DNA of 64,000 nucleotides, taken from Maribacter sp. HTCC2170. GTDB lineage: Bacteria > Bacteroidota > Bacteroidia > Flavobacteriales > Flavobacteriaceae. A program made the position numbers and the translations under genes. Positions 45,995 to 54,967 of this stretch are shown here, one piece after another. The notes under the pieces are model-generated. The model was not told the DNA's origin. It saw only the letters and a program-made list of their open reading frames with translations, and did no database searches. Numbering within the stretch: position 1 is the first letter of the stretch; each line of letters begins with the position of its first letter. The stretch is from contig NC_014472.1 in the NCBI RefSeq assembly GCF_000153165.2, positions 3,654,001-3,718,000 on the forward strand, given 5' to 3'.

Positions 45995-47221
45995 CTATTT
46001 AGCTTTTTCACCTTTTGCTGTATGAACAGTTTTAAGCTGTGATGAGAAACGCATAATACTCTGATAATCGGAATTATTGTAAACGTGAGAAAGCCCCCAA
46101 CGTAAAACTTCTGTTGGATTTTTACCATTATCTACGTTTCGATTTAATCCAATAGCATGTGGTGCCCCTTTGATAACTGCCATAATTTCAAAATTGATAC
46201 CGTCATTGGCCCATTGTATGGTGTTTTTCTCAGGACCATCAGTAGTAATTAATGATGCTATTCCATCTTTGTATTCCCACACGCAAATTTCATGGCCACT
46301 ATTACTAATTGGATTATAAGGCGATTTTATATATGGGCCTTGGGGGTTTTCCGCTATTGCCAATCCATGCCTAATTTGTCTACCTCCAAAAGTGATCTCT
46401 TCACCCATCTGTTCACCCTTATAATACAGATAAAATTTTCCATTGTAAGGAATAATACAAGGATCATGAACCTTATGACTATCAAAATCCCCTTTTTTTT
46501 CAACCGAAAATCGGTTTTGATCAAGACCCTTCCAAATACCATTGTCGGCTGGACTTAATATAGGCTGCTTACTTTTCGTCCAGGGACCATCTGGAGAATC
46601 GGACCAAGCCAATCCTACTTGGTTTTTAACTCTAACAGTATAGGGAGATTGAACGGTCTGATAACACAAATAATACATATTCTCATATTTCATTATCTCT
46701 ACCGTAAAGACCGACCGGTCATCGAATTCACCATTTACTCCTCGAACAATAGCTGGCCCTTCTTCTTTCCAAGTCCAACCGTCTACTGATGTTGCATACC
46801 AAATGTCACATCGATCCCAGGGAAATACTTTATCATTTTCAATGTCACCACCAAAACCTTGCGATTCACCTAAGCTCTTGCTATACCATACGTAATATTT
46901 TCCGTTTTCAAAGATTAAGGCGCTTGGATCTCTACGAACTACTCCTTCTTCATAAGCTAAATCGCCTTTGAGTGGCTTAAGTGCGCTAAATTCAATAAAC
47001 CATTCATTGCCAATATTAGGCCATTTTAATGCTCTTTTGGACGCGGAACTCAATGAATCTCTATTGGTGATACCTAAATTGTCTAATTGTTCGTTTGATA
47101 TCTCGAATGACTTTTTTTCAACAACTTCTTTTTCTTTCTTCACCGATGATGTACAAGAAAAAAATAGGGAAAAGCAGACAACTAAGGCAGAATTTAATAG
47201 AATAGTGTGGCTTTTTCTCAT
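45995..47221 (-). CDS. GH117 family glycoside hydrolase (alpha-1,3-(3,6-anhydro)-L-galactosidase-like), lipoprotein
   Basis: A 408-residue five-bladed propeller glycosidase. Signal peptide with lipobox (LFFSC, Cys 23). From memory the sequence closely follows the Zobellia enzyme AhgA, which removes terminal 3,6-anhydro-L-galactose from agar oligosaccharides: YEEGVVRRDPS, VFPWDRCDIWYATSVDGW, DDRSVFT and KVHDPC are shared. Residues matching its active site are Asp98 (RRDPS), Asp253 (VHDP) and Glu311 (SGHEIC). The N-terminal helical extension that swaps between subunits is also present. The ending KAKGEKAK is basic. Substrate could be agar-, porphyran- or carrageenan-derived; it follows a dehydrogenase gene by 50 bases. 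Confidence 0.86.
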   Translation of the reverse strand: MRKSHTILLNSALVVCFSLFFSCTSSVKKEKEVVEKKSFEISNEQLDNLGITNRDSLSSASKRALKWPNIGNEWFIEFSALKPLKGDLAYEEGVVRRDPSALIFENGKYYVWYSKSLGESQGFGGDIENDKVFPWDRCDIWYATSVDGWTWKEEGPAIVRGVNGEFDDRSVFTVEIMKYENMYYLCYQTVQSPYTVRVKNQVGLAWSDSPDGPWTKSKQPILSPADNGIWKGLDQNRFSVEKKGDFDSHKVHDPCIIPYNGKFYLYYKGEQMGEEITFGGRQIRHGLAIAENPQGPYIKSPYNPISNSGHEICVWEYKDGIASLITTDGPEKNTIQWANDGINFEIMAVIKGAPHAIGLNRNVDNGKNPTEVLRWGLSHVYNNSDYQSIMRFSSQLKTVHTAKGEKAK

Positions 47222-47271
47222 CTGTTTTGATTTGTGACGTACCTGATGCTAAAAAAAGGTTGTCAATTTCA

Positions 47272-48558
47272 TTATATCAACTTCCAAGCTTTTCTCGCCT
47301 TGCGACCGAGTAAACTATTTGCTTTTTTATTACCAATGAATTTTTCCGTTTTAGGATTCCATTTTAATGTTTCCCCTAGCCTCCAGGAAATAAGTCCAAG
47401 ATGCATGGGGAGTGTCATCTCACGCGCATATTGTAAATTGGACTCTGGTTGCAATCGGGATTTAACAGCATCAACAAAGTTCTGTTGATGTCCGGGAGAA
47501 CGCGGAATTGAAATAGGCACTTCGGGAAGATCCCTCACCGTTTCTCCATTAATTGTAATTTCCCGCGTGCCATAGTCACATATCAATGTTCCTTTTTCTC
47601 CTTCAAAATAGGCGCCAATACTCCTATCTTTTGCCCCAGGTACATTAGGTGGTTCAGTAGTCCAGTGAATGTTGAGATCATCAAATTCGTAATCAATATC
47701 TATCCATCCAGGAGTGTTAGATAGACCTTTGGCTTTTTCTCCTCGAGCACTTATGGATCTCAATCCCTTCGGTCGTAACGACATGTATACAACATCAGCT
47801 ATATGACACCAGAAATCTGCAAACGTCCCACCTGAATAGTCCAAGAAATATCTGTAAGTGAAATGACATCTTTCTGGGAAGTACTCTCTTTCCGGCGCAG
47901 GCCCTTGCCACATATCCCAGTTCAAAGTACTTGGTACAGGTTGTCCCTTTGTCATTTTTAATTCAGGAGAACCACCTGTCTTCCATAATCGTACGGTATG
48001 AATATCACCAAGTACGCCTGATTGAATAATCTCTGCAACTCTATGGTAATTATCACCCGCATGGATTTGCGTACCTAATTGAAATATGCGATTATACTTT
48101 TGCTGGGCAGCCAACATCTTTTGCCCTTCACGAACATCATAAGATAATGGCTTTTCACCATAAACATCTTTTCCAGCCTGAAAAGCCAAGGTGCCAATGG
48201 TTGCGTGCCAATGATCGGGAGTGGCACATGTAATGGCATCAATGTCCTGTCGGTCCAAAATGTGTCGAAAGTCCTCGTAGGTATCAACTTTCAAATCCGG
48301 TTGTATCTTCGCCAGATTACTGATACTTGATGACAGATGTGTTTGATCAACGTCACATAGTGCAACAATCTTTACCTCCGGTAAATTGGCAAACCATTTA
48401 ATGTGACTATTGCCCATTCCTCCAACACCTATATGGGCCACACGTAAGGTGTCGCTCGGAGCTACACCTTTTAGCGACCACGGAAGGATTGTTAATCCCA
48501 ATGCTCCTAAACTACTTTGCTTAAAGAATGCTCTTCTACTTTGTAGGTGTTCTTTCAT
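47272..48558 (-). CDS. Gfo/Idh/MocA family oxidoreductase with Tat signal
   Basis: A 428-residue NAD(P)-dependent sugar oxidoreductase. Residues 1-30 are a Tat signal (QSRRAFFKQSSLG, then a hydrophobic core), so it is probably exported folded with its cofactor. The nucleotide-binding loop is AHIGVGGMGN near 41-50, the second site is CATPDHWHAT, and the catalytic Lys is in YGEKPLSYD near residue 137. Related secreted Gfo/Idh/MocA proteins act as glycoside hydrolases by a redox mechanism on unusual glycosides. It probably works on the same algal sugar as the GH117 and sulfatase neighbours. Confidence 0.88.
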   Translation of the reverse strand: MKEHLQSRRAFFKQSSLGALGLTILPWSLKGVAPSDTLRVAHIGVGGMGNSHIKWFANLPEVKIVALCDVDQTHLSSSISNLAKIQPDLKVDTYEDFRHILDRQDIDAITCATPDHWHATIGTLAFQAGKDVYGEKPLSYDVREGQKMLAAQQKYNRIFQLGTQIHAGDNYHRVAEIIQSGVLGDIHTVRLWKTGGSPELKMTKGQPVPSTLNWDMWQGPAPEREYFPERCHFTYRYFLDYSGGTFADFWCHIADVVYMSLRPKGLRSISARGEKAKGLSNTPGWIDIDYEFDDLNIHWTTEPPNVPGAKDRSIGAYFEGEKGTLICDYGTREITINGETVRDLPEVPISIPRSPGHQQNFVDAVKSRLQPESNLQYAREMTLPMHLGLISWRLGETLKWNPKTEKFIGNKKANSLLGRKARKAWKLI

Positions 48559-48852
48559 TATTATATTTCTTTGATATTTAAATGTTTAAATTTTCGTCTA
48601 TGCCTAACGTATTCAAAAAATCTTATTCATTGCTAAATATAATTAATTTCGATTTTTGGATAACAGGACTAACTTATAGAGTTCCGATAGCTTGCTGAGA
48701 ACGGTTAGTTAAGAATAGAAGCTAATTGAGTAGTACTTTCCAATCGAGTATCACGAGGGTTGATTCGGGCTACAAACACTTAAACTATGCACTATCAGGG
48801 CCATTTTTTATACATTGGCACCTATTGTCTTTCTTTTTTTATCATTCCATTT

Positions 48853-50457
48853 TCAATCCAGCTCTTTTATAATCTCTTTCGGTTCAAAATCGGTTTTGTT
48901 AACCCAACCAGCTTTTGGATTTTCGCCATTCATCTGGCGCTCGTAAAATTCACGGTCAGTTTTATTAGCGTACATATACTCATCGAAAACTCTTCCATTT
49001 CCAAACATACGTGGGTCCTTTTGTTTTTTTAACGCTTTAATTAATTGTGTTTCTAAGTTACCTGCAGTTTCTGCCAAATCGGGTTGGTCAATCAGATTAT
49101 TTATGCAATAAGGATCATCAACTACATCATATAACTCTTTATCAGGACGCTTCCCAAAACAGAGGTCCCAATACTTATCTGTACCCATTTTCCTTCGGTC
49201 ATTCAATATTTGCGTTTTAGTTGCACCTCCATCGGTGTTTAAATACCCTGTTTCCGGATTTCCTGCAGGCCATCGGTCAGATTCAAAATTTAGAACCAGC
49301 AAATAATCTCCTTTGCGAATACCTCTAATTGGATATCCCCAATCATTTGGTCGTCCAACATCATGGCGCTCTTTACCAATTAAAACGTAATCTCTATTGG
49401 TCAAAATATTTTTTCCATTTTCAGAATACAAAATATCAGTTAAACTTCTGCCCTCAATAGGTTGCATTTGTGATTCAAATTGTTCAATACCTGCCAATTC
49501 AAGAAATGTTGGTGCAAAATCTATAAAACTTACAAAATCATTAATAGCGCGACCTGGTTGTTTTACGCCGTCTTTCCACATGATTGCAAGAGGCAAATGG
49601 TTCGAATACTCATAAGATTGACCTTTAACTCGTGGAAAAGGCATGCCGTTATCTGATGTTACGATAACAATTGTATTGTCTAACATTTCCCTTTCTTCAA
49701 GAGTTCTTAACATTCGCCCTAAGTGCGAATCGAAGTATTCTATTTCGTATGCGTAATCAAGCATATCTGTTTTTACCGTTTCTTTTTCAGGCCAAAAATC
49801 TGGTATGCCATCTACATCTTTGAGTTTCTTATTGCCTTTATTTATACCACTACCATATTCATATGCACGATGAGGTTCAAACCCTCCATACCAAAAACAA
49901 AATGGTTCATCCTCTTTTTTCTCATTTAAAAAATCGACAAAATTGGCTGCATAGTCTATATTCGACATTGCATTTGTGGGAGGCGTAGTTTTCCTTTCGT
50001 TAAATTCCTTACCCAAAACTGGTCTTTTTTTCCCATTTTCAGTTAATGCCACCGTTGGAGCCAATCCCTTAGCTGTTAAGCCAACATGATAGCCATTTTC
50101 ATTTAGCGTTTCAGCATATGTTTTAAACTTAGTAGGAAAATAACTCCAATGATTGCCAGCCTCTTCCAATTGCCAAGAATTGCGACCTGTCACGATACAT
50201 GATCGTGAGGGCGCACACTTTGCATTAGGGGTATATGCGTTGGTAAACAGTAAACCTTGCTCAGCAACTCTGTCGAACGCTGGAGTTTTTACCCAAGAGC
50301 TACCATAAGCACTCATATGTTTAAACGTAGCATCATCGGCAATACAGAAAAGTATGTTCGGAGGTGGGCTTTCTACCTGATTTTTCGCATGGTTACATCC
50401 GAGCATTATTAACAAAAACGCAATTGATGAAATGAAGATTATTTTTGATTTATTCAT
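48853..50457 (-). CDS. S1-family sulfatase, lipoprotein
   Basis: A 534-residue arylsulfatase-type enzyme. Signal peptide with lipobox (LIMLGC, Cys 21). Cys 81 in [13 protein letters not shown] is the residue converted to formylglycine, in the C-x-P-x-R motif recognised by formylglycine-generating enzyme or anSME; neither is encoded in this window. Metal-binding DD lies at residues 41-42 and SDNG near residue 270. It should desulfate a polysaccharide or oligosaccharide; the subfamily could not be fixed by eye. Neighbours suggest a sulfated galactan from red algae. The gap downstream (48559-48852) has no gene. Confidence 0.9.
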   Translation of the reverse strand: MNKSKIIFISSIAFLLIMLGCNHAKNQVESPPPNILFCIADDATFKHMSAYGSSWVKTPAFDRVAEQGLLFTNAYTPNAKCAPSRSCIVTGRNSWQLEEAGNHWSYFPTKFKTYAETLNENGYHVGLTAKGLAPTVALTENGKKRPVLGKEFNERKTTPPTNAMSNIDYAANFVDFLNEKKEDEPFCFWYGGFEPHRAYEYGSGINKGNKKLKDVDGIPDFWPEKETVKTDMLDYAYEIEYFDSHLGRMLRTLEEREMLDNTIVIVTSDNGMPFPRVKGQSYEYSNHLPLAIMWKDGVKQPGRAINDFVSFIDFAPTFLELAGIEQFESQMQPIEGRSLTDILYSENGKNILTNRDYVLIGKERHDVGRPNDWGYPIRGIRKGDYLLVLNFESDRWPAGNPETGYLNTDGGATKTQILNDRRKMGTDKYWDLCFGKRPDKELYDVVDDPYCINNLIDQPDLAETAGNLETQLIKALKKQKDPRMFGNGRVFDEYMYANKTDREFYERQMNGENPKAGWVNKTDFEPKEIIKELD

Positions 50458-50489
50458 TACTTAAATTCTTATTGACATAATTTGCATTT

Positions 50490-50627
50490 TTAATCCTGTA
50501 TTTTATACCATGTTTCTTTTTCAGTCTTGCAGGTAACTTCGAAGGAGCATATGAGATCATCAGTCTCGGCTATGATTCCGTTGTGGGCATTTTCAATGAA
50601 AATAGTCCGTTTAAGAATCGCGCCATT
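50490..50627 (-). pseudogene. possible remnant of a coding sequence
   Basis: The minus strand holds an open stretch of 45 codons ended by TAA (50490-50492) with protein-like composition (IFIENAHNGIIAE, ICSFEVTCKTEKETWYK). It has no start codon and is preceded by an in-frame stop. It looks like the C-terminal end of a lost gene or of a beta-rich domain between the sulfatase and the deiminase genes. It could also be chance. Confidence 0.3.
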
Positions 50628-50680
50628 TTAAAGTTAGTGTTTTTCATCTTTTCTGATAAATCACATTGGATTAATTGGTG

Positions 50681-52192
50681 TTACTGTGAAACGTATTTGA
50701 ATTCGTAAGATCCTTTTGGGGCGGTCATCGGCCTGGTAATTGACTTTCCATCTTTTGAAGTTATCTCCACATAATACTCAATTGCGGTGTTTTTTTCTTG
50801 CGCTGGAATCATAGAATACCAATGGTGTTTTGAGTTATTACTGAACATAGTGTCTGTATTCCATAATTGATTTCCTTTGATTCGCCAGTGGATTTTTATC
50901 CCTTGATCTTCTATACCCTGGTCACTATAGTCTCTTATTGTGGCATAAACAATGGCTTCGTCTGTTAAAGCAAGTTCTGTAACGACTTGGTTCACAGAGA
51001 TGAAGACCGCCTCACTATCCCAAACAGCACGGGTTCTGCAATGCAAAGCATCATCTGGCCCCCAGCCTGTATTCACTCCATCTTCTTTAAACGATTCAAA
51101 AAGACTGCTCGCCAAGTAAGGCTGTTCATCAATAGCAAAACGAAGGCCTTTTATGGTATAACCAGGCATTACGGATTTCCAAGTTTCAATGGCCAAAGAG
51201 TCAGAGCCTACTCCATACAGGGGCACATATACATTTTTATTTAATATTAGAGAGTTTGTGTACGCAGTAAGGTATTCTTCTATTACTCTTCCAAGTCTGA
51301 TTCTCTTGATGGTATATGCATGCCCATAGGGGTTCTTCAATTTTGACAATTCGTTGTCCACGATATTCTCGTAGACATCATGGAGTTCATGGTCTAATGG
51401 AGGTTGTGCAACGAGCAGCGTTTGTTCATCAATAATCTTCAAGAAACAATCAATATGTTGTATTCCATCACTCTCGAAATTAGAGGTCACATGATAGTTG
51501 TTATAACCTAATAGTGAGTCGTTCAAAGAGTAGAATTGCTCGTCAGATACGCCATTGAATCTATTCTCAGTAAGCAATATACAAGTGGAGAAAGCAGTGC
51601 CTATACCATCGGTCAGAACATTGCCCCCAGTACTTGTAAAGGGTACTTTAAACACCTCAGATCCAAGCTGATTAGCCAATGGCACAATTGAGCTATCTGC
51701 ATTCTTACTGTGATAGTTCATCCCGGTTTTTTTTGATATGTGTAGCTCCAGCGAATCGTTACAAGCTCTATCCGTAAATGGGTCAGAGTTGACAAAATCT
51801 GCATCCACGAGCTTATATCCTCCATCCTTCAAAAATACTGCTGCCGGACCCCAATCACGAACATAAGGAATATCAGAGTCCATTTTGAGGTCTATGAAGG
51901 TTATTCTCGTACTGTCGATCTCCCATTTCGAAAACCATTCCATGGCTATGGCCTTCTCTTTTTCTCCATCTACAATGGGATAGATATGAGTATCCTTGGC
52001 AAGTTCGATAATGAGTTCTTTTGGGATAATAGGAGGGCAGGCAAACATAACGCCTTTGGCAGGTTCCCATTCTGCTGCCACACGATTTGTATTCGAGCTA
52101 TAGAAATTTGAAGCATCATGCGTTTTGACTTTCTTCTCCTGATTACATGAAATCAGGAAAAACAACAATATGAATAAAGAGTATGGTTTCAT
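50681..52192 (-). CDS. peptidylarginine-deiminase-like lipoprotein (PPAD/agmatine deiminase fold)
   Basis: 503 residues from ATG 52190-52192, with lipobox FLISC (Cys 16). The deiminase domain (about 40-395) has Asp113 in VRDWGPA, STGGNVLTDG near 187, His246-x-Asp248 in QHIDCF, Asn313 in AYTNSLILN and Cys385 in DDALHCRTRAV. These correspond to the five catalytic residues of Porphyromonas PPAD (Asp, His-x-Asp, Asn, Cys). A beta-rich domain of about 105 residues follows, like the Ig-like domain of PPAD. The PPAD C-terminal secretion domain is missing; the lipid anchor replaces it. Agmatine deiminases normally lack a signal peptide and this extra domain. Substrate is not shown; exported arginine-deiminating activity is inferred. 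Confidence 0.8.
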   Translation of the reverse strand: MKPYSLFILLFFLISCNQEKKVKTHDASNFYSSNTNRVAAEWEPAKGVMFACPPIIPKELIIELAKDTHIYPIVDGEKEKAIAMEWFSKWEIDSTRITFIDLKMDSDIPYVRDWGPAAVFLKDGGYKLVDADFVNSDPFTDRACNDSLELHISKKTGMNYHSKNADSSIVPLANQLGSEVFKVPFTSTGGNVLTDGIGTAFSTCILLTENRFNGVSDEQFYSLNDSLLGYNNYHVTSNFESDGIQHIDCFLKIIDEQTLLVAQPPLDHELHDVYENIVDNELSKLKNPYGHAYTIKRIRLGRVIEEYLTAYTNSLILNKNVYVPLYGVGSDSLAIETWKSVMPGYTIKGLRFAIDEQPYLASSLFESFKEDGVNTGWGPDDALHCRTRAVWDSEAVFISVNQVVTELALTDEAIVYATIRDYSDQGIEDQGIKIHWRIKGNQLWNTDTMFSNNSKHHWYSMIPAQEKNTAIEYYVEITSKDGKSITRPMTAPKGSYEFKYVSQ

Positions 52193-52296
52193 GTTGGTCT
52201 TATGTTTCACAATGGTCTTGTGTATGGCTTGTTCCGGAAAATCAGGTTTCTTCGTGTATGTTGGTTTGATTATTTCTTCGTTCATATTTGTCTAAT

Positions 52297-52345
52297 GCCG
52301 TCCAACGTTTTGGCTAAACCTGTTTTAATGCAGTTTAGGTTATGT
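52297..52345. repeat. imperfect palindrome downstream of DUF2200
   Basis: CTAAAC at 52314-52319 pairs with GTTTAG at 52333-52338, and the flanks carry GTCCAAC and TGTTAGC type ends. It lies between DUF2200 and the deiminase gene and may be a shorter version of the two palindromes at 52759-52891 and 53704-53795. Confidence 0.4.
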
Positions 52346-52357
52346 TAGCACCTGTTT

Positions 52358-52735
52358 CTACTTTTTTTCTTCTCGTAATATCTTCTCCATTTTACGACCT
52401 CTTGCCAATTCATCGATAAGCTTTTCCATTTGTCTGCATTGTTTATACAATTCAAATTCATCCTCTATTTCTTCAATTCGATAACCACAAACAACCCCTT
52501 TAATAATGTATGCATTCGGATGGATTTTTGCTTTCTCAAAAAACGTTCTAAACGTTACTTTCTCTTCGATTAGCGATTGTAATTTATTTTCGTCAAAACC
52601 AGTAAACCATTCTATTACTTGATGGAACTCTTCTTTTGTTCTACCATGTTTTTCCAATCTATTCCAGTAAAGAGGGTAAATAGATGCAAAGCTCATATTG
52701 GCAACTTTTTCATTTTTTTCAGCTGTAACCTTCAT
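52358..52735 (-). CDS. DUF2200 family protein
   Basis: A 125-residue soluble protein. The family pattern is evident: MSFASIYPLYWNRLEKHGRTKEEFHQVIEWFTGFDENKL, then the core around FEKAKIHPNAYIIKGVVCGYRIEEIED, and a helical C-terminus. Function is unknown. It sits between two palindromic elements (52297-52345 and 52759-52891), so it looks like an independent cassette. Confidence 0.85.
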   Translation of the reverse strand: MKVTAEKNEKVANMSFASIYPLYWNRLEKHGRTKEEFHQVIEWFTGFDENKLQSLIEEKVTFRTFFEKAKIHPNAYIIKGVVCGYRIEEIEDEFELYKQCRQMEKLIDELARGRKMEKILREEKK

Positions 52736-52758
52736 TTTTGTTGATTTAGAATTGATTG

Positions 52759-52891
52759 GTGCTAACGGTCTTGTGTACGGTTTCGCTGCGTCATGTACTA
52801 ATTTAGTAAATACAAACCGAATAGGAAATCCGCGAGGATTTTCGCGAGTAGGTGAATATTAGCAATAAATTCTACACGGTGTTGGCAACAG
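52759..52891. repeat. attC-like imperfect palindrome, element A
   Basis: The ends GCTAAC (52761-52766) and GTTGGC (52881-52886) are inverted with one mismatch, and GTGTA (52773-52777) pairs with TACAC (52873-52877). The centre contains further short repeats around TCGCGAG. This folded spacer of about 130 bases separates the hydrolase and DUF2200 genes. The terminal heptamers differ from the integron attC consensus (GTTRRRY), so identity is uncertain. Confidence 0.45.
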
Positions 52892-52893
52892 TT

Positions 52894-53682
52894 TTATTCA
52901 TTTTCAATACTATTTATAAATGACAGAACAGTTTCCCATGTATCATCAACATCATTCCCAACTCTGTCCTCTATAAGTATAGATGAGCCATGTACACCAT
53001 ATTTTGCTACGTATGTTTGGTGATTAAATTTGTTTGCCAAATTAAATTGCATCTTTGAATTTTCATTTTCCATTTCCTTGGGAGGTCTTAATAACAAGAG
53101 TGGAATCTTTATTGACTCAAAATATTCATGTGATGGACATTCTTTCATTGAACGTCCAGCTGTTGGTGAAAAGGCTAATACACCATTAATATCATCCTGC
53201 CTTTTACTTGCTAACTGAATTACAAGAGAACCACTATAACTGCTTCCCCAAAGAATTTTATTTCCAGTGAAACCAGATTCAATTATAAAGTCTAAGGCAC
53301 TTTCAATGTTATTATATGCATCACAATAACTATAACCATCTTCAAAATTGTTGGTTGGGATATTTGCAAGTGTTCTATTATAATTTCCATATACTTGTCC
53401 TCCCATTCTTTGGTCGATAGCTAAAACATTAAAATCCTTATCAATCAGTTTTGGAATAATTGAATCATATTCTCCTCTTGCGTTTGAACCACCTTGATGA
53501 AACAATAGGATTGTACTCCCCTTTTTATCCAATTCATACAAGTCGCCAACTATTTTAATGCTGTCTGCAGTGTAAAAATTAATTTCACTAACAACATTAG
53601 CTCTAGCAGCTTTTACTTTTTTCTGTTGGCAAGAAAAAAATAGTATTATGATTCCTATTGTAAAAAACATTGTTGATTTCAT
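52894..53682 (-). CDS. exported alpha/beta hydrolase (lipoprotein)
   Basis: A 262-residue alpha/beta-fold hydrolase. Signal peptide with lipobox (LFFSC, Cys 18). The oxyanion segment is FHQGGSNARGEY near 61-72. The nucleophile elbow LWGSSYSGSL gives Ser148 as the likely nucleophile, and His of KYGVHGSSI near 229-235 is the likely base. This resembles dienelactone hydrolase/esterase-like proteins; the substrate is unknown. It is flanked on both sides by palindromic elements (52759-52891, 53704-53795), the clearest cassette-like unit in the window. Confidence 0.85.
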   Translation of the reverse strand: MKSTMFFTIGIIILFFSCQQKKVKAARANVVSEINFYTADSIKIVGDLYELDKKGSTILLFHQGGSNARGEYDSIIPKLIDKDFNVLAIDQRMGGQVYGNYNRTLANIPTNNFEDGYSYCDAYNNIESALDFIIESGFTGNKILWGSSYSGSLVIQLASKRQDDINGVLAFSPTAGRSMKECPSHEYFESIKIPLLLLRPPKEMENENSKMQFNLANKFNHQTYVAKYGVHGSSILIEDRVGNDVDDTWETVLSFINSIENE

Positions 53683-53703
53683 AATTATTCTGTTTTAATT
53701 GTT

Positions 53704-53795
53704 GCCAACAGCTCGGTTATGATTACGCTGCGATTAATCCGTTAGGATGTTTCAGGTAAGAAGTGGGAGAGTTATGAATTATAGATATTGTTGGC
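53704..53795. repeat. attC-like imperfect palindrome, element B
   Basis: Ends GCCAACA (53704-53710) and TGTTGGC (53789-53795) are a perfect seven-base inverted repeat. Inside them TATGATT (53718-53724) and AATTATA (53777-53783) pair with one mismatch. It separates the alpha/beta hydrolase gene from the gene downstream and resembles element A in layout. Confidence 0.5.
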
Positions 53796-53802
53796 TGCAG
53801 TT

Positions 53803-54171
53803 TTATTTGTCCGCAAAAATTTTCAGGTAAAATCGACTTGTAGAGTCATTTTTTATGACACGCATTTTATAATTCCCATAAGGTTCGTGAATGGGCATTT
53901 CAATGGCCTTTACATTAGTTTCAATATCTGAACGCGTTTCATTGACCATCAGATCGTTAAAATTGATGTCTGGCCTAAGATTTAAGCCAAGAAGATTATC
54001 ATTCAGAACTATTTTAGGCTTACCAGTAATTAAGTCGTCCAAACTGCTCCAGTCTTTTGTAAATAGATTATTTTGGGATTCTTCGTCCATATCCAGAGGA
54101 CTATTTACTTGAGCAGAAATAAAGACCGAGAAGAAAAGAAGTGGTAATAAGGTGGAGCTTAATTTTTTCAT
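53803..54171 (-). CDS. hypothetical exported protein
   Basis: 122 residues from ATG 54169-54171. Signal peptide MKKLSSTLLPLLFFSVFIS cleaved before AQVNSP. The mature part is small and polar, with the ending YGNYKMRVIKNDSTSRFYLKIF as strands. No family was recognised. The gap to aroQ (54172-54456) holds no convincing gene; a plus-strand open stretch of about 60 codons there is considered a shadow or remnant. Confidence 0.65.
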   Translation of the reverse strand: MKKLSSTLLPLLFFSVFISAQVNSPLDMDEESQNNLFTKDWSSLDDLITGKPKIVLNDNLLGLNLRPDINFNDLMVNETRSDIETNVKAIEMPIHEPYGNYKMRVIKNDSTSRFYLKIFADK

Positions 54172-54456
54172 ATCCAATTGGCCTTTATTCTACTTAAATT
54201 AAAATCTTCTTTAAATTTCGCACTTAACTTAGACTATTTCTCCCAAGAAATTAATAAAGTTTCCTTAATAAAAGAATTGCACTCAACAGATTGGCCAAAT
54301 TTTTTGTGGATTGCCTAACGGATACTTCTTTGGTTGGAAAAGTGGTAATGATTCAAGGTGCTTGGTTTTTTCAGATGGAGCAAAACGTGTTTATAAAGAT
54401 GATCAATACATCTTATACGTCCATATTGGTACAAAAAAGTGGGTAGCCGTTTTGTT

Positions 54457-54876
54457 TTATTTATTCTCAAAACTCCGTATGGCCAAATCATAACTCTGCA
54501 GTCCAAAACCAAGTATAACGCCTTTAGCAGCCGGCGAAATATGCGATACATGCCTAAAATCTTCCCGACTGTAGGTGTTCGAAATATGTACCTCTATCAC
54601 AGGTGTGGTAATGGCCCTAATAGCATCGCCTATCCCGATGGAGGTATGCGTATAAGCTCCTGCATTCAAAATAATACCATCATGTGAAAAGCCCACTTCC
54701 TGGATTTTATCTATAAGCTCGCCTTCAATATTGGTTTGGTAATAGGTTAATTCAACTTCCTTGAATTTACCTTGTAATTCTTTGAAGTATTCCTCAAATG
54801 TGGTACTCCCATAAACTTCGGGTTCTCTTTTGCCCAAAAGATTCAAGTTGGGCCCATTGATAATCAATATTTTCAT
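54457..54876 (-). CDS. aroQ: 3-dehydroquinate dehydratase, type II
   Basis: AroQ catalyses the third step of the shikimate pathway. The 139-residue protein has GPNLNLLGKREPEVYG (catalytic Tyr and Arg), NAGAYTHTS (Asn and active-site loop) and the VIEVHISNTYSREDFRHVS block with the catalytic His, plus the ending VILGFGLQSYDLAI. It marks the return to core genes after the accessory region. Confidence 0.96.
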   Translation of the reverse strand: MKILIINGPNLNLLGKREPEVYGSTTFEEYFKELQGKFKEVELTYYQTNIEGELIDKIQEVGFSHDGIILNAGAYTHTSIGIGDAIRAITTPVIEVHISNTYSREDFRHVSHISPAAKGVILGFGLQSYDLAIRSFENK

Positions 54877-54904
54877 AAAGTAAAAATAGCGAATTGTAAG
54901 TCAC

Positions 54905-54932
54905 AAAAAAAAGGGAAGCTTAATAGCCTCCC
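54905..54932 (-). terminator. terminator of the 55 kb outer-membrane protein gene
   Basis: Hairpin GGGAAGCT (54913-54920) / AGCCTCCC (54925-54932) with one mismatch; the A-run 54905-54912 gives U on the minus strand. Confidence 0.75.
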
Positions 54933-54967
54933 TAAAGTATTTTTATTCTTAAAAAAATTCTTGAAAA

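Noticed and set aside
48559-48852. Regulatory RNA or small gene in the gap between the oxidoreductase and sulfatase genes
   Set aside because: No open frame with coding character and no strong structure; one GTTAGGC heptamer at about 48600 on the minus strand is too little to call a recombination site.
52193-52285. 31-residue extension of the deiminase-like protein
   Set aside because: It would place the signal peptide and lipobox in the interior of the chain; ATG at 52192 gives a proper lipoprotein signal.
54272-54493. Plus-strand open stretch of about 70 codons before and into the aroQ 3' end (PNGYFFGWKSGND...)
   Set aside because: It has no good start, no recognisable family, and its last part is antisense to aroQ. 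A gene fragment cannot be excluded but it is not supported.
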